24,032 bases of DNA from UBA3907 sp033810155 (GCA_033810155.1 JAPXKJ010000019.1:1-24032), one strand, 5' to 3'; shown: positions 7,656-15,868, counted from the stretch's first letter. Notes: generated from the letters alone by a model not told the origin. Numbers and translations are program-made.

Positions 7656-8661
7656 ACTGCAACGAAGCCGCCAGTTTACGAAAGGTTGATATTGCCCTCT
7701 CGCGCACCTTTCCTTTTGTGTTAACGCCTAGTTTTTGAAGACCCATAAGGTAAGCTCCGCCCGCCGGTTCAATATCAGGAATCTTAAACCTGGCAAAGGG
7801 CACAAACCTATGACAGGAAAAAGCTAGGGAATCGACTAAGATAGGGTTTTCGCCTTTTGCAAATAGGCCTCCGGCCATGACGATGTCCTGTTCGAGTTCT
7901 TGGGTACCCAGAGTCTTGATCATCATGCCTATGATCTCTCCCATGGAATTGCCTAAGTCTGCGAGTATATCTATGCAGACCTGATCTCCGCGGCTGGCGA
8001 ACATGAAAACCTGTGGGACTATGGCAGCAGCTTTTACGTATATGTGAGCGAATTCGCTTTGAACTTTGTACATGTACAAGGAGAGATCGTCGTAGGAAGG
8101 AAACCCTAAGGTTGCAAGAACGGCGTCTTCGAGCATGGTCTTTGGGCCGGTTCCGTCGTGAGATCTAAAGGCGAAATGCATTGCGTCTCTTATGAGGTTT
8201 CCGGCGCCGCCTTGACCACCCCACTCGTATCCCATGCCTCTTCCTGTGATCCTTCGGCCATCCGGAGCGGCAGCTGCGAAGTTAGCTCCGGTTCCCGCTA
8301 TGACTACGCCGCCGTAGTCTGAATCACTTCCGGATCTGAATCCGACCCAGGTGTCGTTTACAACTTCGAATTGAAGTGAGGGGTACATATTTCGGATGCC
8401 CTTTGTTAGGTTTTCAAAATCGATAGGAAAATCTGCCCCTGCGAGTCCGAAAAGGGCAAATTCCAACATATCTATACTCACATCCCCTTTGTCGGCTGCC
8501 ATCTTTGCCGCATCAGATATGTTTCTCATTGCGGCATCTAGTCCTATGATCTGGTAGTTGGAGGGACCGGATAGACCGACTCCTAGGACATGTCCTTCTC
8601 GATCCCCTATGACGGCCATGGTCTTACTGGCTCCGCCGTCTACGCCCAGAACGAATCCCAA
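7654..8661 (-). CDS. BadF/BadG/BcrA/BcrD-family sugar kinase, N-acetylglucosamine kinase-like
   Basis: A 335-residue ASKHA-fold ATPase. The phosphate-1 motif DGGASKT is at residues 8-14; further nucleotide motifs GVVIAGTGANFAAA and GRGMGYEWGGQGGAG are present, and a late glycine-rich VMAGGLFAKGENP fits the adenosine region. This family includes eukaryotic-type GlcNAc kinases and bacterial amino-sugar kinases, as well as activators of dehydratases; the lack of an Fe-S cysteine pair and the sugar-gene neighbours favour a sugar kinase, possibly for GlcNAc, glucosamine or a disaccharide. The start is TTG, set by GAAAGGAGA (8669-8677); the ATG seven bases upstream is out of frame. It is the last gene of a three-gene operon, 32 bp after the GH4 gene. 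Confidence 0.85.
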   Translation of the reverse strand: MGFVLGVDGGASKTMAVIGDREGHVLGVGLSGPSNYQIIGLDAAMRNISDAAKMAADKGDVSIDMLEFALFGLAGADFPIDFENLTKGIRNMYPSLQFEVVNDTWVGFRSGSDSDYGGVVIAGTGANFAAAAPDGRRITGRGMGYEWGGQGGAGNLIRDAMHFAFRSHDGTGPKTMLEDAVLATLGFPSYDDLSLYMYKVQSEFAHIYVKAAAIVPQVFMFASRGDQVCIDILADLGNSMGEIIGMMIKTLGTQELEQDIVMAGGLFAKGENPILVDSLAFSCHRFVPFARFKIPDIEPAGGAYLMGLQKLGVNTKGKVRERAISTFRKLAASLQ

Positions 8662-8693
8662 AGCGCCATCTCCTTTCTTTTGTATGTGCCTTA

Positions 8694-10034
8694 CTAGATA
8701 TCGCTAAGGAAACCCGGTACTTGTTTCCCTGAAAACATAGGAAGGAATTCTTTGTTTTCTTCTAAAATGTCTCGGAGAAGTCCGGCTGCTGTGCGGCCGT
8801 CTTGTACAAGCGGGTGGTTCAAAAGGGCGAAAAACGCCTTTTCAACGCTGCCTGTGACCGCTGCTTCTATGGTCAGTTGTTCGTAGGCTTTGACTTTTTG
8901 GACGAGTCCTAGGACTTCAATTGGGAGCGGTTCCTGCGCAATCGGCTTGGGACCGCTTCCGTCTATCACGCAGCTGACCTCCACTACAGAATCGGCAGGT
9001 ATACCGGGTACCGAACCCCGGTTGAGGACGTTTAGAACTTCTATTCCCGGCTCATTCCTAAGTATGTTTGAAATACAATTGAGCGCTACATCGGAGTAGA
9101 AAGCGCCGCCGCGCTTCTTGAGCTCCGCCGGCATCTCGTCAACCGACTTGTCGCCATACATTTCAAACAATCGTTCCTCGATCTTCATGACTTGGTCAGC
9201 GCGGGTCCCCTTGCCTGATTCCATGTCCTCCCTTTGGCTTTCTATTGAATCTCTCCGGGTCCAGTAATAGTAGAGATAGCTTGCCGGTATGACCTTGATG
9301 GCCTTGAGGAAAGGACCCATTTCTTTTCCGATTTTCGTGGCATCGAGATAAGTATCGAGCAAAGGCGACTGGATAACATGGTCAGTTATATCTCTTCCGC
9401 GTTTATACACCCTTGTGACGAAAGATAAATGGTTCAGCCCCGACACATCCAAAGTCACTTTTTCGGGGGCCACATCCAGAGCGTGAGCGATCCCCATCTT
9501 AATGCTGATCGGGACGTTGCACAGGCCAAAAACCCTGGCTTTGGTGTGTTTGAGTAAAGCTTCGGTGATGATGCCCGAAGGATTGGTGAAATTTAGCAGC
9601 CATGCTTTTGGACAAGTAGCTTCTACTTCTTTGGCTATTTCTATGCATTTAGGGATAGTCCTGAGGGCATTTGCAAAACCTCCGGGTCCTGTGGTTTCTT
9701 GACCGGCTACTGCATATTTCACAGGAATGTGTTCATCTACCCAGCGAGCTCTCATTCCCCCAACTCTTATCTGACTTATCACGAAATCTGTTCCGCACAG
9801 GGCCTCCCGCAAGTCAGTCGAAGTGGTTATGCTTGAGGGCATTCCTTGCTTTTCAACCATCCGACAAGCAAATGATGCGACCTTGTCCATCCTTTCCTTG
9901 CCTTCGGGGATATCCAGAAGAGCGATCTCCCTCGCTAGGAAGTCCTCTTTTAGCCAACGCTTGATGAGCCCGTCAATGAGTTCGGGAGTGTACGAAGAAC
10001 CTCCTCCTATGACGGTGAGTTTAATCTCTTTCAT
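8694..10034 (-). CDS. GH4 family glycosidase, 6-phospho-beta-glucosidase type (CNVP)
   Basis: A 446-residue NAD+- and metal-dependent glycosidase of family GH4, working by redox-elimination. The NAD-binding GGGSSYTPEL is at residues 10-19, GQETTGPGGF at 111-120, NFTNPSG at about 148-154, the metal-binding CNVP at 172-175, and GLNH with metal-ligand His202. In the published motif scheme for GH4, CNVP marks 6-phospho-beta-glucosidases. Length is normal. The frame continues upstream to an ATG at 10076, but the GH4 core starts at the ATG at 10034 (MKEIKLTVIGGG); neither has a strong ribosome binding site. It lies between a PIG-L deacetylase and a sugar kinase on the same strand. No PTS gene is present nearby, so the phosphorylated substrate must come from the kinase or from a distant transporter. 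Confidence 0.88.
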   Translation of the reverse strand: MKEIKLTVIGGGSSYTPELIDGLIKRWLKEDFLAREIALLDIPEGKERMDKVASFACRMVEKQGMPSSITTSTDLREALCGTDFVISQIRVGGMRARWVDEHIPVKYAVAGQETTGPGGFANALRTIPKCIEIAKEVEATCPKAWLLNFTNPSGIITEALLKHTKARVFGLCNVPISIKMGIAHALDVAPEKVTLDVSGLNHLSFVTRVYKRGRDITDHVIQSPLLDTYLDATKIGKEMGPFLKAIKVIPASYLYYYWTRRDSIESQREDMESGKGTRADQVMKIEERLFEMYGDKSVDEMPAELKKRGGAFYSDVALNCISNILRNEPGIEVLNVLNRGSVPGIPADSVVEVSCVIDGSGPKPIAQEPLPIEVLGLVQKVKAYEQLTIEAAVTGSVEKAFFALLNHPLVQDGRTAAGLLRDILEENKEFLPMFSGKQVPGFLSDI

Positions 10035-10079
10035 GGCAATTTGTCGAAACTTTTCCCTGAGAAACGAAAAGGTCATGTC

Positions 10080-10119
10080 CTACCTGGCCGGGAAAAGTAA
10101 CGGCACTTCATCCTCCTTT
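10080..10119 (-). promoter_or_regulatory. Strong ribosome binding site with an 8-codon frame ahead of the GH4 gene
   Basis: On the minus strand AAAGGAGG (10119-10112) sits 5 bases before a GTG (10106) that opens only eight codons (V-P-L-L-F-P-A-R) before a TAG at 10082-10080. That TAG is in the same frame as, and 3 bases before, the ATG at 10076 of the extended GH4 frame. It may be a leader peptide coupling translation to the GH4 gene, or a decayed original N-terminus. The pattern is seen directly; its role is inference. Confidence 0.4.
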
Positions 10120-10146
10120 CTTAGGTGAACCTTTTGGTTACGGACA

Positions 10147-10902
10147 TTAGAGGTCCCAGGTATCAGGCATCACATGAAGGTGGGTGGGTGTGACTACTTT
10201 AAATGCTTCTGCCCACTGGGCCCCGATGCTTGCGCCACATTCCTTACATTTGGCAGCGATCACGGGATAAAAAACTTCCCAAACTTCTGGGGGGAACTGG
10301 GATTCATGGCACTTTAGAGCTTCTACTTTCTTCTCCCAGGAGGCTTCGATGTTTATGAACGTATTCGGTCTGGGAGACAGAGCCATCGCAATTCCTTGTA
10401 CCTGCCAGGGGCCGAGACCTTTTGCGAGATCTTCAGGTTGGACCATGGGAATTGAACTAAAAAGACATGCCTCGACAGCTGCCATAGAGGTATGCCGATG
10501 ATCAGGATGGGATTCATATGGTAACCAGGGGTCGGTCGTTAGGATAAAATCAGGTTTCTTCTCACGTATGATGGAGATCAAGGGACTACGGACAACTTCG
10601 GGGTGAGGCACTTGTGTGTCTTTAAAACCCAGCCAGGTAATGTCGTTTACCCCTATTATCCTGGCCGCTCGAGTCTGTTCTTGCCGCCTTGTGGCCGCTA
10701 AATTCTCTTCGGAAATTGATGGATCATATCCGCCTCTGGATCCGTCGGATGCCAAAACATACTCCACATGTGCGCCCAGAGAGGTCAAGATGCTTATGGT
10801 GCCTGCGGCAATGAGCTCTGCGTCGTCGGGGTGCGGGACTATTGTGAGCACATTTTTCGCCTCAAGGAGGTCGGGTATTGGGATCAAGTTTTTTGTAATC
10901 AT
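10147..10902 (-). CDS. PIG-L (LmbE-like) zinc-dependent deacetylase
   Basis: A 251-residue PIG-L superfamily protein. The zinc-binding PHPDDAE motif is at residues 23-29 and the second metal motif HPDH at 132-135; SDGSRGGYD and LGFKDTQVPHPEV are typical flanking segments. The family removes N-acetyl groups from GlcNAc-containing substrates (BshB, MshB, archaeal diacetylchitobiose deacetylase). The operon partners here (GH4 glycosidase, NAGK-like kinase) and the divergent sugar symporter point to an amino-sugar oligosaccharide rather than bacillithiol, but the exact substrate is unknown. The ATG has AAGGTGG upstream at a slightly long spacing. First gene of the operon; an unexplained 112-bp gap separates it from the GH4 start. 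Confidence 0.88.
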   Translation of the reverse strand: MITKNLIPIPDLLEAKNVLTIVPHPDDAELIAAGTISILTSLGAHVEYVLASDGSRGGYDPSISEENLAATRRQEQTRAARIIGVNDITWLGFKDTQVPHPEVVRSPLISIIREKKPDFILTTDPWLPYESHPDHRHTSMAAVEACLFSSIPMVQPEDLAKGLGPWQVQGIAMALSPRPNTFINIEASWEKKVEALKCHESQFPPEVWEVFYPVIAAKCKECGASIGAQWAEAFKVVTPTHLHVMPDTWDL

Positions 10903-11039
10903 TTTTCAGATACCACCTTACCTTAGTTCTCACATTTGAAACTTCTTTGCCGACAGCGTTTTTCCTCTATGATTCGCCTTTTGAACTTCATTCCGAGCAG
11001 GAATTATCAGCCCCGTGCAGAAATGTCAAATATAAGAAA

Positions 11040-11052
11040 GGCCATTTTGGCC
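11040..11052. repeat. Inverted repeat in the divergent deacetylase/symporter intergenic region
   Basis: GGCCA-TTT-TGGCC, 5-bp perfect arms around 3 bases. It lies about 65 bp upstream of the symporter start in the 216-bp region that must hold promoters for both directions. Could be an operator; short enough to occur by chance. Confidence 0.3.
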
Positions 11053-11118
11053 GCATGTTTGGCAAATCGCTTCGAGTGCCCGTAGATAACCAAAGGTGTG
11101 GGGAAAAGGAGGGCCTTC

Positions 11119-12468
11119 ATGAATAGAAGCGGGTACAAGGACTTCATGTACAGTCTGGGTAGCTTTTCCGCAGGTCTCTTGGGGCAGACCGTAAGCACAG
11201 TGGCTATATACTTCTATGTTGACATAATGAAAGTGCCTGCGAAAATGATAAGCCTCGTAATGTTCTTCTATGGGATCTGGAATGCTATAAACGATCCTCT
11301 TTTTGGCCAAATATCTGATAGGACGATTACCAGATGGGGAAGGCGCATACCGTATGTGGCGCTTTTTACTCTGCCAATGTGCGTGGCCTTTGCGCTATTA
11401 TGGATGCCTCCTTATCCCGCAGGGGCTGAAAAGGCTCTCTTTTGGTGGTACTTTATCGTGATGTTTTTGTTCGACGGCTTTTTCACGATAGTGGTTCTAA
11501 ACTGGACGGCTCTTTTCCCCGAGATGTATCCCGAGCTGCAAGACAGGGCACGAGTTTCTGCTCTGAGGCAAGTACTAGGTATCGTCGGCATGATTTTCGG
11601 GGTGGCGTTACCTTTCATCATAGCCGACAAGTTTAGTTGGAAGTTCATGGGCATCCTTTTCGGGGCTATGGGCTTGGTAACAATGTATGCGTCGCTACTG
11701 GGTTCAAAAGAAAGACCCGAGTTCTTCAAAGAGCACGGTCTATCGTTTAAGGAAGCGCTCAGGCAGACGTTTATCAACAAGTCGTTTCTCACCTATGTTA
11801 TACCCGCAATGCTTGTGCAATATACCTTCGTGGCTCTTTTGGCGGTGGTTCCTTTCTACGCTGAATACGTGCTTAAGGCGAACGAAGTCCAGAAAACGCT
11901 GTTTTTGGGAGTTTTGTTCGTCATGGCCATCCCGTTTTCTCTTGTGTGGTCTAAGATCATATCTAAGATGGGTGCAAAGAAGTCTTTTATGTACGCTTGC
12001 GTGTTTTTTTCTATCTGCCTTTTGCCTTTTCTTGTGGCCCAAAACTATATACATGGAATAATCATAGCTGTGTTTTTGTCATTTGGGCTTGCGGGCCTCC
12101 TTGTCCTCTTGGACGTCCTTATAGCAGACGTCATCGATGAAGATGAAGTTAAGACCGGCTTCAGGCGTGAAGGCATGTATTTTGGCGTAAACGGTTTCAT
12201 GATACGGCTGGGGGTTTCCCTAAACGCGATTATAATGGGGTGGGTGCTAGACGCCTCAGGCTATGACCCCCATCTTGCGGTCCAACCTGACAGCGCACTG
12301 TGGGGCATGAGGATTTTAATGACAGTTATACCCATTGCTGCTACCGTTCTTTGCATAGCGATCTTCCGTCACTACCCGCTAGAAGGTGAAAGATTGACCG
12401 AAATCAAAGAAAGGCTTAACGAAATAAGGAAACGTCAAGTCCAAGGTACGTCTATTTCAGGTGGCTAA
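11119..12468 (+). CDS. GPH-family sugar:cation symporter (MelB-like, MFS)
   Basis: A 449-residue, 12-helix transporter of the glycoside-pentoside-hexuronide family. The diagnostic first cytoplasmic loop NDPLFGQISDRT is at residues 58-69 and GRRIP at 74-78, with a second-half ADVIDEDE stretch also typical. It imports an unmodified glycoside with Na+ or H+. AAAAGGAGGG at 11104-11113 fixes the ATG at 11119; the open frame upstream to 11098 is not used. It is divergent from the deacetylase/GH4/kinase operon and its last 17 bp overlap the 3' end of the second GH4 gene, which is convergent. The neighbourhood suggests a beta-linked oligosaccharide substrate; the specificity cannot be read from the sequence. 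Confidence 0.93.
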   Translation: MNRSGYKDFMYSLGSFSAGLLGQTVSTVAIYFYVDIMKVPAKMISLVMFFYGIWNAINDPLFGQISDRTITRWGRRIPYVALFTLPMCVAFALLWMPPYPAGAEKALFWWYFIVMFLFDGFFTIVVLNWTALFPEMYPELQDRARVSALRQVLGIVGMIFGVALPFIIADKFSWKFMGILFGAMGLVTMYASLLGSKERPEFFKEHGLSFKEALRQTFINKSFLTYVIPAMLVQYTFVALLAVVPFYAEYVLKANEVQKTLFLGVLFVMAIPFSLVWSKIISKMGAKKSFMYACVFFSICLLPFLVAQNYIHGIIIAVFLSFGLAGLLVLLDVLIADVIDEDEVKTGFRREGMYFGVNGFMIRLGVSLNAIIMGWVLDASGYDPHLAVQPDSALWGMRILMTVIPIAATVLCIAIFRHYPLEGERLTEIKERLNEIRKRQVQGTSISGG

Positions 12469-13786
12469 GGCTCGCTTTGTGTTCCGATTTGTATTCATCG
12501 AGAATGCTTTTTGCCACTTTCCTCGAAGGTACCAATGGATGGCAAGATAGCGCGTCCAGCGCTATCTCATATGATCCTTCAAGTGCTGCTTGTACCGTAA
12601 GCTCTTCGTACGCGGCAACAGATTGGATCAAGCCGCGGATTTTAGCAGGCATTTTTCCCATAGCCAAAGGATGCGGACCGGATGCGTCTACAAGAGATGT
12701 TACTTCCACTACCTTGTCGTAAGGAATATCGGGAAGAGCCCCGTGGTTAGGGACGTTCACTATATACACGCTGCGTGTGTCATTGGCAATCGCTCCTACT
12801 ATTCCTACCATCATGTCCGCATGCCACTTGCCGCCCCTTTGAAGGTAAGGCTGTCTGCCGTGTTCCAGCGCGTCTTCATATTCTGCCAAAATCCTTTTTT
12901 CCATTTCCATCACTTGTTGAGCCCGCGTGATACCTATCTGGGCTTGTTCTTTCACTATCTCGTCTGTGAACCAGTAGTATTGGAGATAGGGCGAGGGCAT
13001 CATTCCCGATTCCTCAAATATCCGGAGCGTGTTCACTAATTCTGTCTTTACCTTAGGGTCCTTTAAGAGTTCTTCTCCAAATAGGGATTCTACAGCATGA
13101 AAGTCGGTGTATTTTAGGGCTTTCCTTACTTTGGGCAGGACATCTTCTCCTTGAAGAAAAACTCGTCTCGCCCAAGAAAGATGATTCAACCCGAAATAAT
13201 CAAAGAAGAGATCTCCGGGAGAAACGTTCAAAAAAGATGCCAAGGATTCTTGAAGTACCATGGGCTCATCACATATGGCTACGTGTTTGATATTCGATGT
13301 CTTGCCAACCGCCTCTGCGACCATGCCCGTGGGATTAGTATAGTTAATGAGCCAAGCCGATGGGTTTTTTTCTTCGATCTCTCGTGCTATTTCTACCATA
13401 ACAGGTATAGTCCTAAGAGCCATTGAAAAACCGCCGGGGCCTGTGGTTTCTTGCCCTATAACCCCGTATTTCATAGGGATATATTCATCTATGTGTCTTC
13501 CGGTGAGTCCGCCTACTCTTATTTGACATATGATAAAATCCATGCCTAAGATTGCGGTTTCTCTGTGAGTTGTAAGCACAAGTTCGCAGTCGGGAAGATG
13601 AGTTTTGAGCATCATATCTACGTATGACCCTACAATCTCAAGTTTGCGTTGGTCTATATCCATAAGTACAAGTCTAGACACGGGTATGTCCTTTTTTTGT
13701 CTTATGAAACCTTCTACAAGGCCAGGAGTGTAGGCGCTGCCTCCGCCCAATATGGATACATTGAGTCCGTCGAGTTCTTGTGCCAA
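12452..13786 (-). CDS. GH4 family glycosidase with atypical CDEP motif
   Basis: A 444-residue GH4 enzyme. NAD-binding GGGSAYTPGL is at residues 14-23, GQETTGPGGF at 111-120 and NYTNPTG at 148-154, all in register with the other GH4 enzyme of this window; GLNHLSW with His202 follows. The metal-site motif is CDEP (172-175), neither CNVP (phospho-beta) nor CDMP (phospho-alpha), so substrate class cannot be assigned. The TTG start at 13786 is supported by AAGGGGG (13796-13802). Overlaps the symporter gene by 17 bp tail to tail and is divergent from mnmA. Length is normal; NAD- and Mn-dependent redox-elimination is assumed from the family. The two GH4 copies look clearly paralogous but not recently duplicated. 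Confidence 0.88.
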   Translation of the reverse strand: MAQELDGLNVSILGGGSAYTPGLVEGFIRQKKDIPVSRLVLMDIDQRKLEIVGSYVDMMLKTHLPDCELVLTTHRETAILGMDFIICQIRVGGLTGRHIDEYIPMKYGVIGQETTGPGGFSMALRTIPVMVEIAREIEEKNPSAWLINYTNPTGMVAEAVGKTSNIKHVAICDEPMVLQESLASFLNVSPGDLFFDYFGLNHLSWARRVFLQGEDVLPKVRKALKYTDFHAVESLFGEELLKDPKVKTELVNTLRIFEESGMMPSPYLQYYWFTDEIVKEQAQIGITRAQQVMEMEKRILAEYEDALEHGRQPYLQRGGKWHADMMVGIVGAIANDTRSVYIVNVPNHGALPDIPYDKVVEVTSLVDASGPHPLAMGKMPAKIRGLIQSVAAYEELTVQAALEGSYEIALDALSCHPLVPSRKVAKSILDEYKSEHKASLSHLK

Positions 13787-13861
13787 GATGATGACCCCCT
13801 TTTCCCAGGTCTATTCCGCGTATCTACAAAAAAACCCTTCAAGATGCTCTATGTCCTACTT

Positions 13862-13878
13862 TTGGTTTTACAAACCGA
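13862..13878. repeat. Operator-like inverted repeat between GH4 gene and mnmA
   Basis: TTGGTTT-TAC-AAACCGA: 7-bp arms with one mismatch around a 3-base centre, the inner GGTTT/AAACC perfect. It lies about 75 bp from each divergent start in a 167-bp intergenic region and just ahead of an AT-rich stretch (ATATATAAG, 13879-13887) that could contain a -10 for mnmA. Regulator unknown. Confidence 0.35.
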
Positions 13879-13953
13879 ATATATAAGGCTAGTATCGTTA
13901 GTAGATTGTGATATTCCTTCCTTAGACGCTTTTTTTGAAACGAGGTGTAGCGG

Positions 13954-15168
13954 TTGTCAAACCCTGTGGTAGCAGTGGCGATGTCAGGCGGAGTCGATAG
14001 TTCCTTAGCCTGTGCGTTATTACTCGAAAAAGGTTTCCGTGTCTTTGGAATTACCATGAGGATTCCTGTAGAGTCCAAAAATGCAGAGGATGCGGCACAA
14101 GACGCAAAGAAGGTATGCGATCGGCTTGGCGTGCCCCATTACTTGGTTGATCTCACGTGCGAATTTGAAAAAGAAGTGGTGTCTCCTTTTGTGGAAGCAT
14201 ACAGCCGTGGTATCACCCCAAACCCATGTGTAATTTGCAATCCGAAGGTAAAGTTCGGACATCTTTTGGAACGATCCGTAGAATTAGGAGCCGAATATCT
14301 CGCGACAGGGCATTATGCAAGAGCGGGACGCGTTGACTTGAAAACACAGGAACTTGTCGAAAACCACGTGGTAGCTGGGTTTTGTAAGGATCATTCGACA
14401 GACGATGTCGAACGCTCACTTTCTTCTAGGACATATTTGGCCCGCGGAAAGGATAAAGGTCGAGATCAATCCTATGTTCTGTATGGTCTCGACCAGAACA
14501 TGTTGCGTCATGCCATGTTCCCTTTGGGCAATCTGACTAAAAGCACGGTCAGAGAGATGGCCAAAGATATTGGATTGGATGTAGCCGAAAAACCCGAAAG
14601 TCAGGAGATTTGTTTCATCGCTCAGAAGAACTACAAAGAATTCTTGAGGCACAAAAGAGTAAGTGAGACTCCCGGGTTGATCGTAGATACCTCAGGTAGG
14701 GTCCTTGGGCGCCATAACGGCATAGTAAACTATACTGTAGGGCAGAGAAAGGGCCTGGGGATCGAAAGTACATGCCCGTTATATGTCATACATATAGACG
14801 CTAAGGAGAACAAGATCGTTGTAGGCAGGCGAGAAGAGGCGTATGCTTCGGCATGCTACATCGGGAGCCTCAATTTCATAATGGTTGACGAGCCGGATTC
14901 TCCTGTTCACGGTACTTGTATGGTTCGCTACAGGGGTCAGGAGGTAGAAGCTACCTTGTATCCTCGGCCATTTTCGCCCCAAAAGTTTGACCCGATAGAA
15001 ACCGGATGCGGTGTGGTCTTAAGGGAATCCGACGTTGCTCGTGTTGAGTTCTCTGCTCCGCTATTTGCGGTCACTCCCGGGCAGTCTCTTGTGTTTTACC
15101 AGGGGAGTTATGTATATGGCGGGGGAACCATATTAGAAACCGTCCATGGGACTTCCTTGGACATATGA
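13954..15168 (+). CDS. mnmA: tRNA-specific 2-thiouridylase MnmA
   Basis: A 404-residue MnmA, which makes 2-thiouridine at wobble U34 of tRNA(Glu/Gln/Lys) using ATP and a relayed persulfide. The PP-loop SGGVDSS is at residues 11-17; the catalytic cysteines appear to be Cys92 (in GITPNPCVICN) and Cys220 (in PESQEICFI). The C-terminal domains with VGQRKGLGI and the final beta barrel are present. The protein is about 40 residues longer than usual because of an insert at about residues 125-168, between ATGHYAR and KDQSYVL-like segments. The TTG start at 13954 is preceded by GAGGTG (13943-13948), and the frame has no better start. Single gene, divergent from the GH4 gene. Confidence 0.96.
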   Translation: MSNPVVAVAMSGGVDSSLACALLLEKGFRVFGITMRIPVESKNAEDAAQDAKKVCDRLGVPHYLVDLTCEFEKEVVSPFVEAYSRGITPNPCVICNPKVKFGHLLERSVELGAEYLATGHYARAGRVDLKTQELVENHVVAGFCKDHSTDDVERSLSSRTYLARGKDKGRDQSYVLYGLDQNMLRHAMFPLGNLTKSTVREMAKDIGLDVAEKPESQEICFIAQKNYKEFLRHKRVSETPGLIVDTSGRVLGRHNGIVNYTVGQRKGLGIESTCPLYVIHIDAKENKIVVGRREEAYASACYIGSLNFIMVDEPDSPVHGTCMVRYRGQEVEATLYPRPFSPQKFDPIETGCGVVLRESDVARVEFSAPLFAVTPGQSLVFYQGSYVYGGGTILETVHGTSLDI

Positions 15169-15177
15169 GCCAAATGA

Positions 15178-15219
15178 GAGGGGAGACGGACCTCTTTCCA
15201 TCCGCCTCCCCCTTTGTTT
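15178..15219 (+). terminator. Rho-independent terminator after mnmA
   Basis: The stem GGGGAG-A-CGGA (15180-15190) pairs with TCCG-C-CTCCCC (15201-15211) with one A-C mismatch, a 10-base loop, then CTTTGTTTC. It starts about 10 bp after the mnmA stop, before the convergent operon. The T-run is imperfect. Confidence 0.7.
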
Positions 15220-15250
15220 CACGAAGGCGGCTTGTGGTTATCTGCTTTCC

Positions 15251-15868
15251 TTACTTTGCTATCCCCAGCCAATCTATTAGGAGAAATTGCATTCTCGAAA
15301 GGAATAAAGAGACACGAGCCATCACGGTTGTCCCAAACGCTGCGCCGAAGGCTATCATCATGGTGTATCTGCCAATTCTAGAACTGTAGCTCAGAACTCC
15401 TTTTGCTTCCTTGGTGAATATGAAAAATGACAGCGTGCATATGACCCCAATTAGGAGAAGCAGTGAGTTTATGACCTGTGCCGTAGTAGGGTCGGATAAT
15501 GGTTTTATGGTTGCTACAACCTGATCTATTAGCATAGGTTTCCACTGTTTGGTGAGGACTACCCCGGCACCTATGCCTACAGTGAAAGCAATGGGATAGT
15601 TTGACAGCCATTGCAGTTTCCTGCTAAACCGAGTGTACATTAAGAGACCCAAGATTATTGGAACTATGTAGTTCCATTTGCCTTTCTCAAGTATATCTAT
15701 CATTATCGCGGGTTTGATCCTGTTTCCAAACGTCATGGCTACTGCGTATCCCGCCGTAGTACCCACGAAAATCGTTTCTGCAACGTAATATATTTCGCTT
15801 TCTTTGAAAAGGATGCTGTATATCGCAAGCGTCAAGAAAGCGGCAATCCAATTGGCAGGATTAGACAT
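15251..15868 (-). CDS. Polytopic membrane protein of unknown function (second pair, partner of the 15868-16704 gene)
   Basis: A 205-residue hydrophobic protein not recognised. About six membrane segments can be seen (roughly 6-22, 28-46, 66-81, 88-107, 131-151, 166-190), with a polar loop at 47-65 and a short Lys/Arg-flanked tail. Its ATG overlaps the stop of the upstream gene (TAATG), and AAAGGAGG lies 9 bases upstream, so the two are translationally coupled. It has the same length and the same order of hydrophobic segments as the 16720-17337 product, and both end in a glycine-alanine helix followed by an Arg-containing segment (GAAFGTTVMARVSLFLSR here, GASIGAVSQALRILLG there), which suggests paralogy. 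Last gene of a four-gene operon; probably a subunit of a membrane complex. No known transporter signature was seen. Confidence 0.8.
   Translation of the reverse strand: MSNPANWIAAFLTLAIYSILFKESEIYYVAETIFVGTTAGYAVAMTFGNRIKPAIMIDILEKGKWNYIVPIILGLLMYTRFSRKLQWLSNYPIAFTVGIGAGVVLTKQWKPMLIDQVVATIKPLSDPTTAQVINSLLLLIGVICTLSFFIFTKEAKGVLSYSSRIGRYTMMIAFGAAFGTTVMARVSLFLSRMQFLLIDWLGIAK

Noticed and set aside
8669..8677. Ribosome binding site belonging to an ATG start for the sugar kinase
   Set aside because: The ATG directly after it is out of frame with the kinase; only the TTG at 8661 opens the kinase frame.
12590..13039. Plus-strand frame opposite the second GH4 gene
   Set aside because: Antisense to conserved GH4 sequence, no ribosome binding site, and a His/Tyr/Arg-rich composition typical of a shadow.
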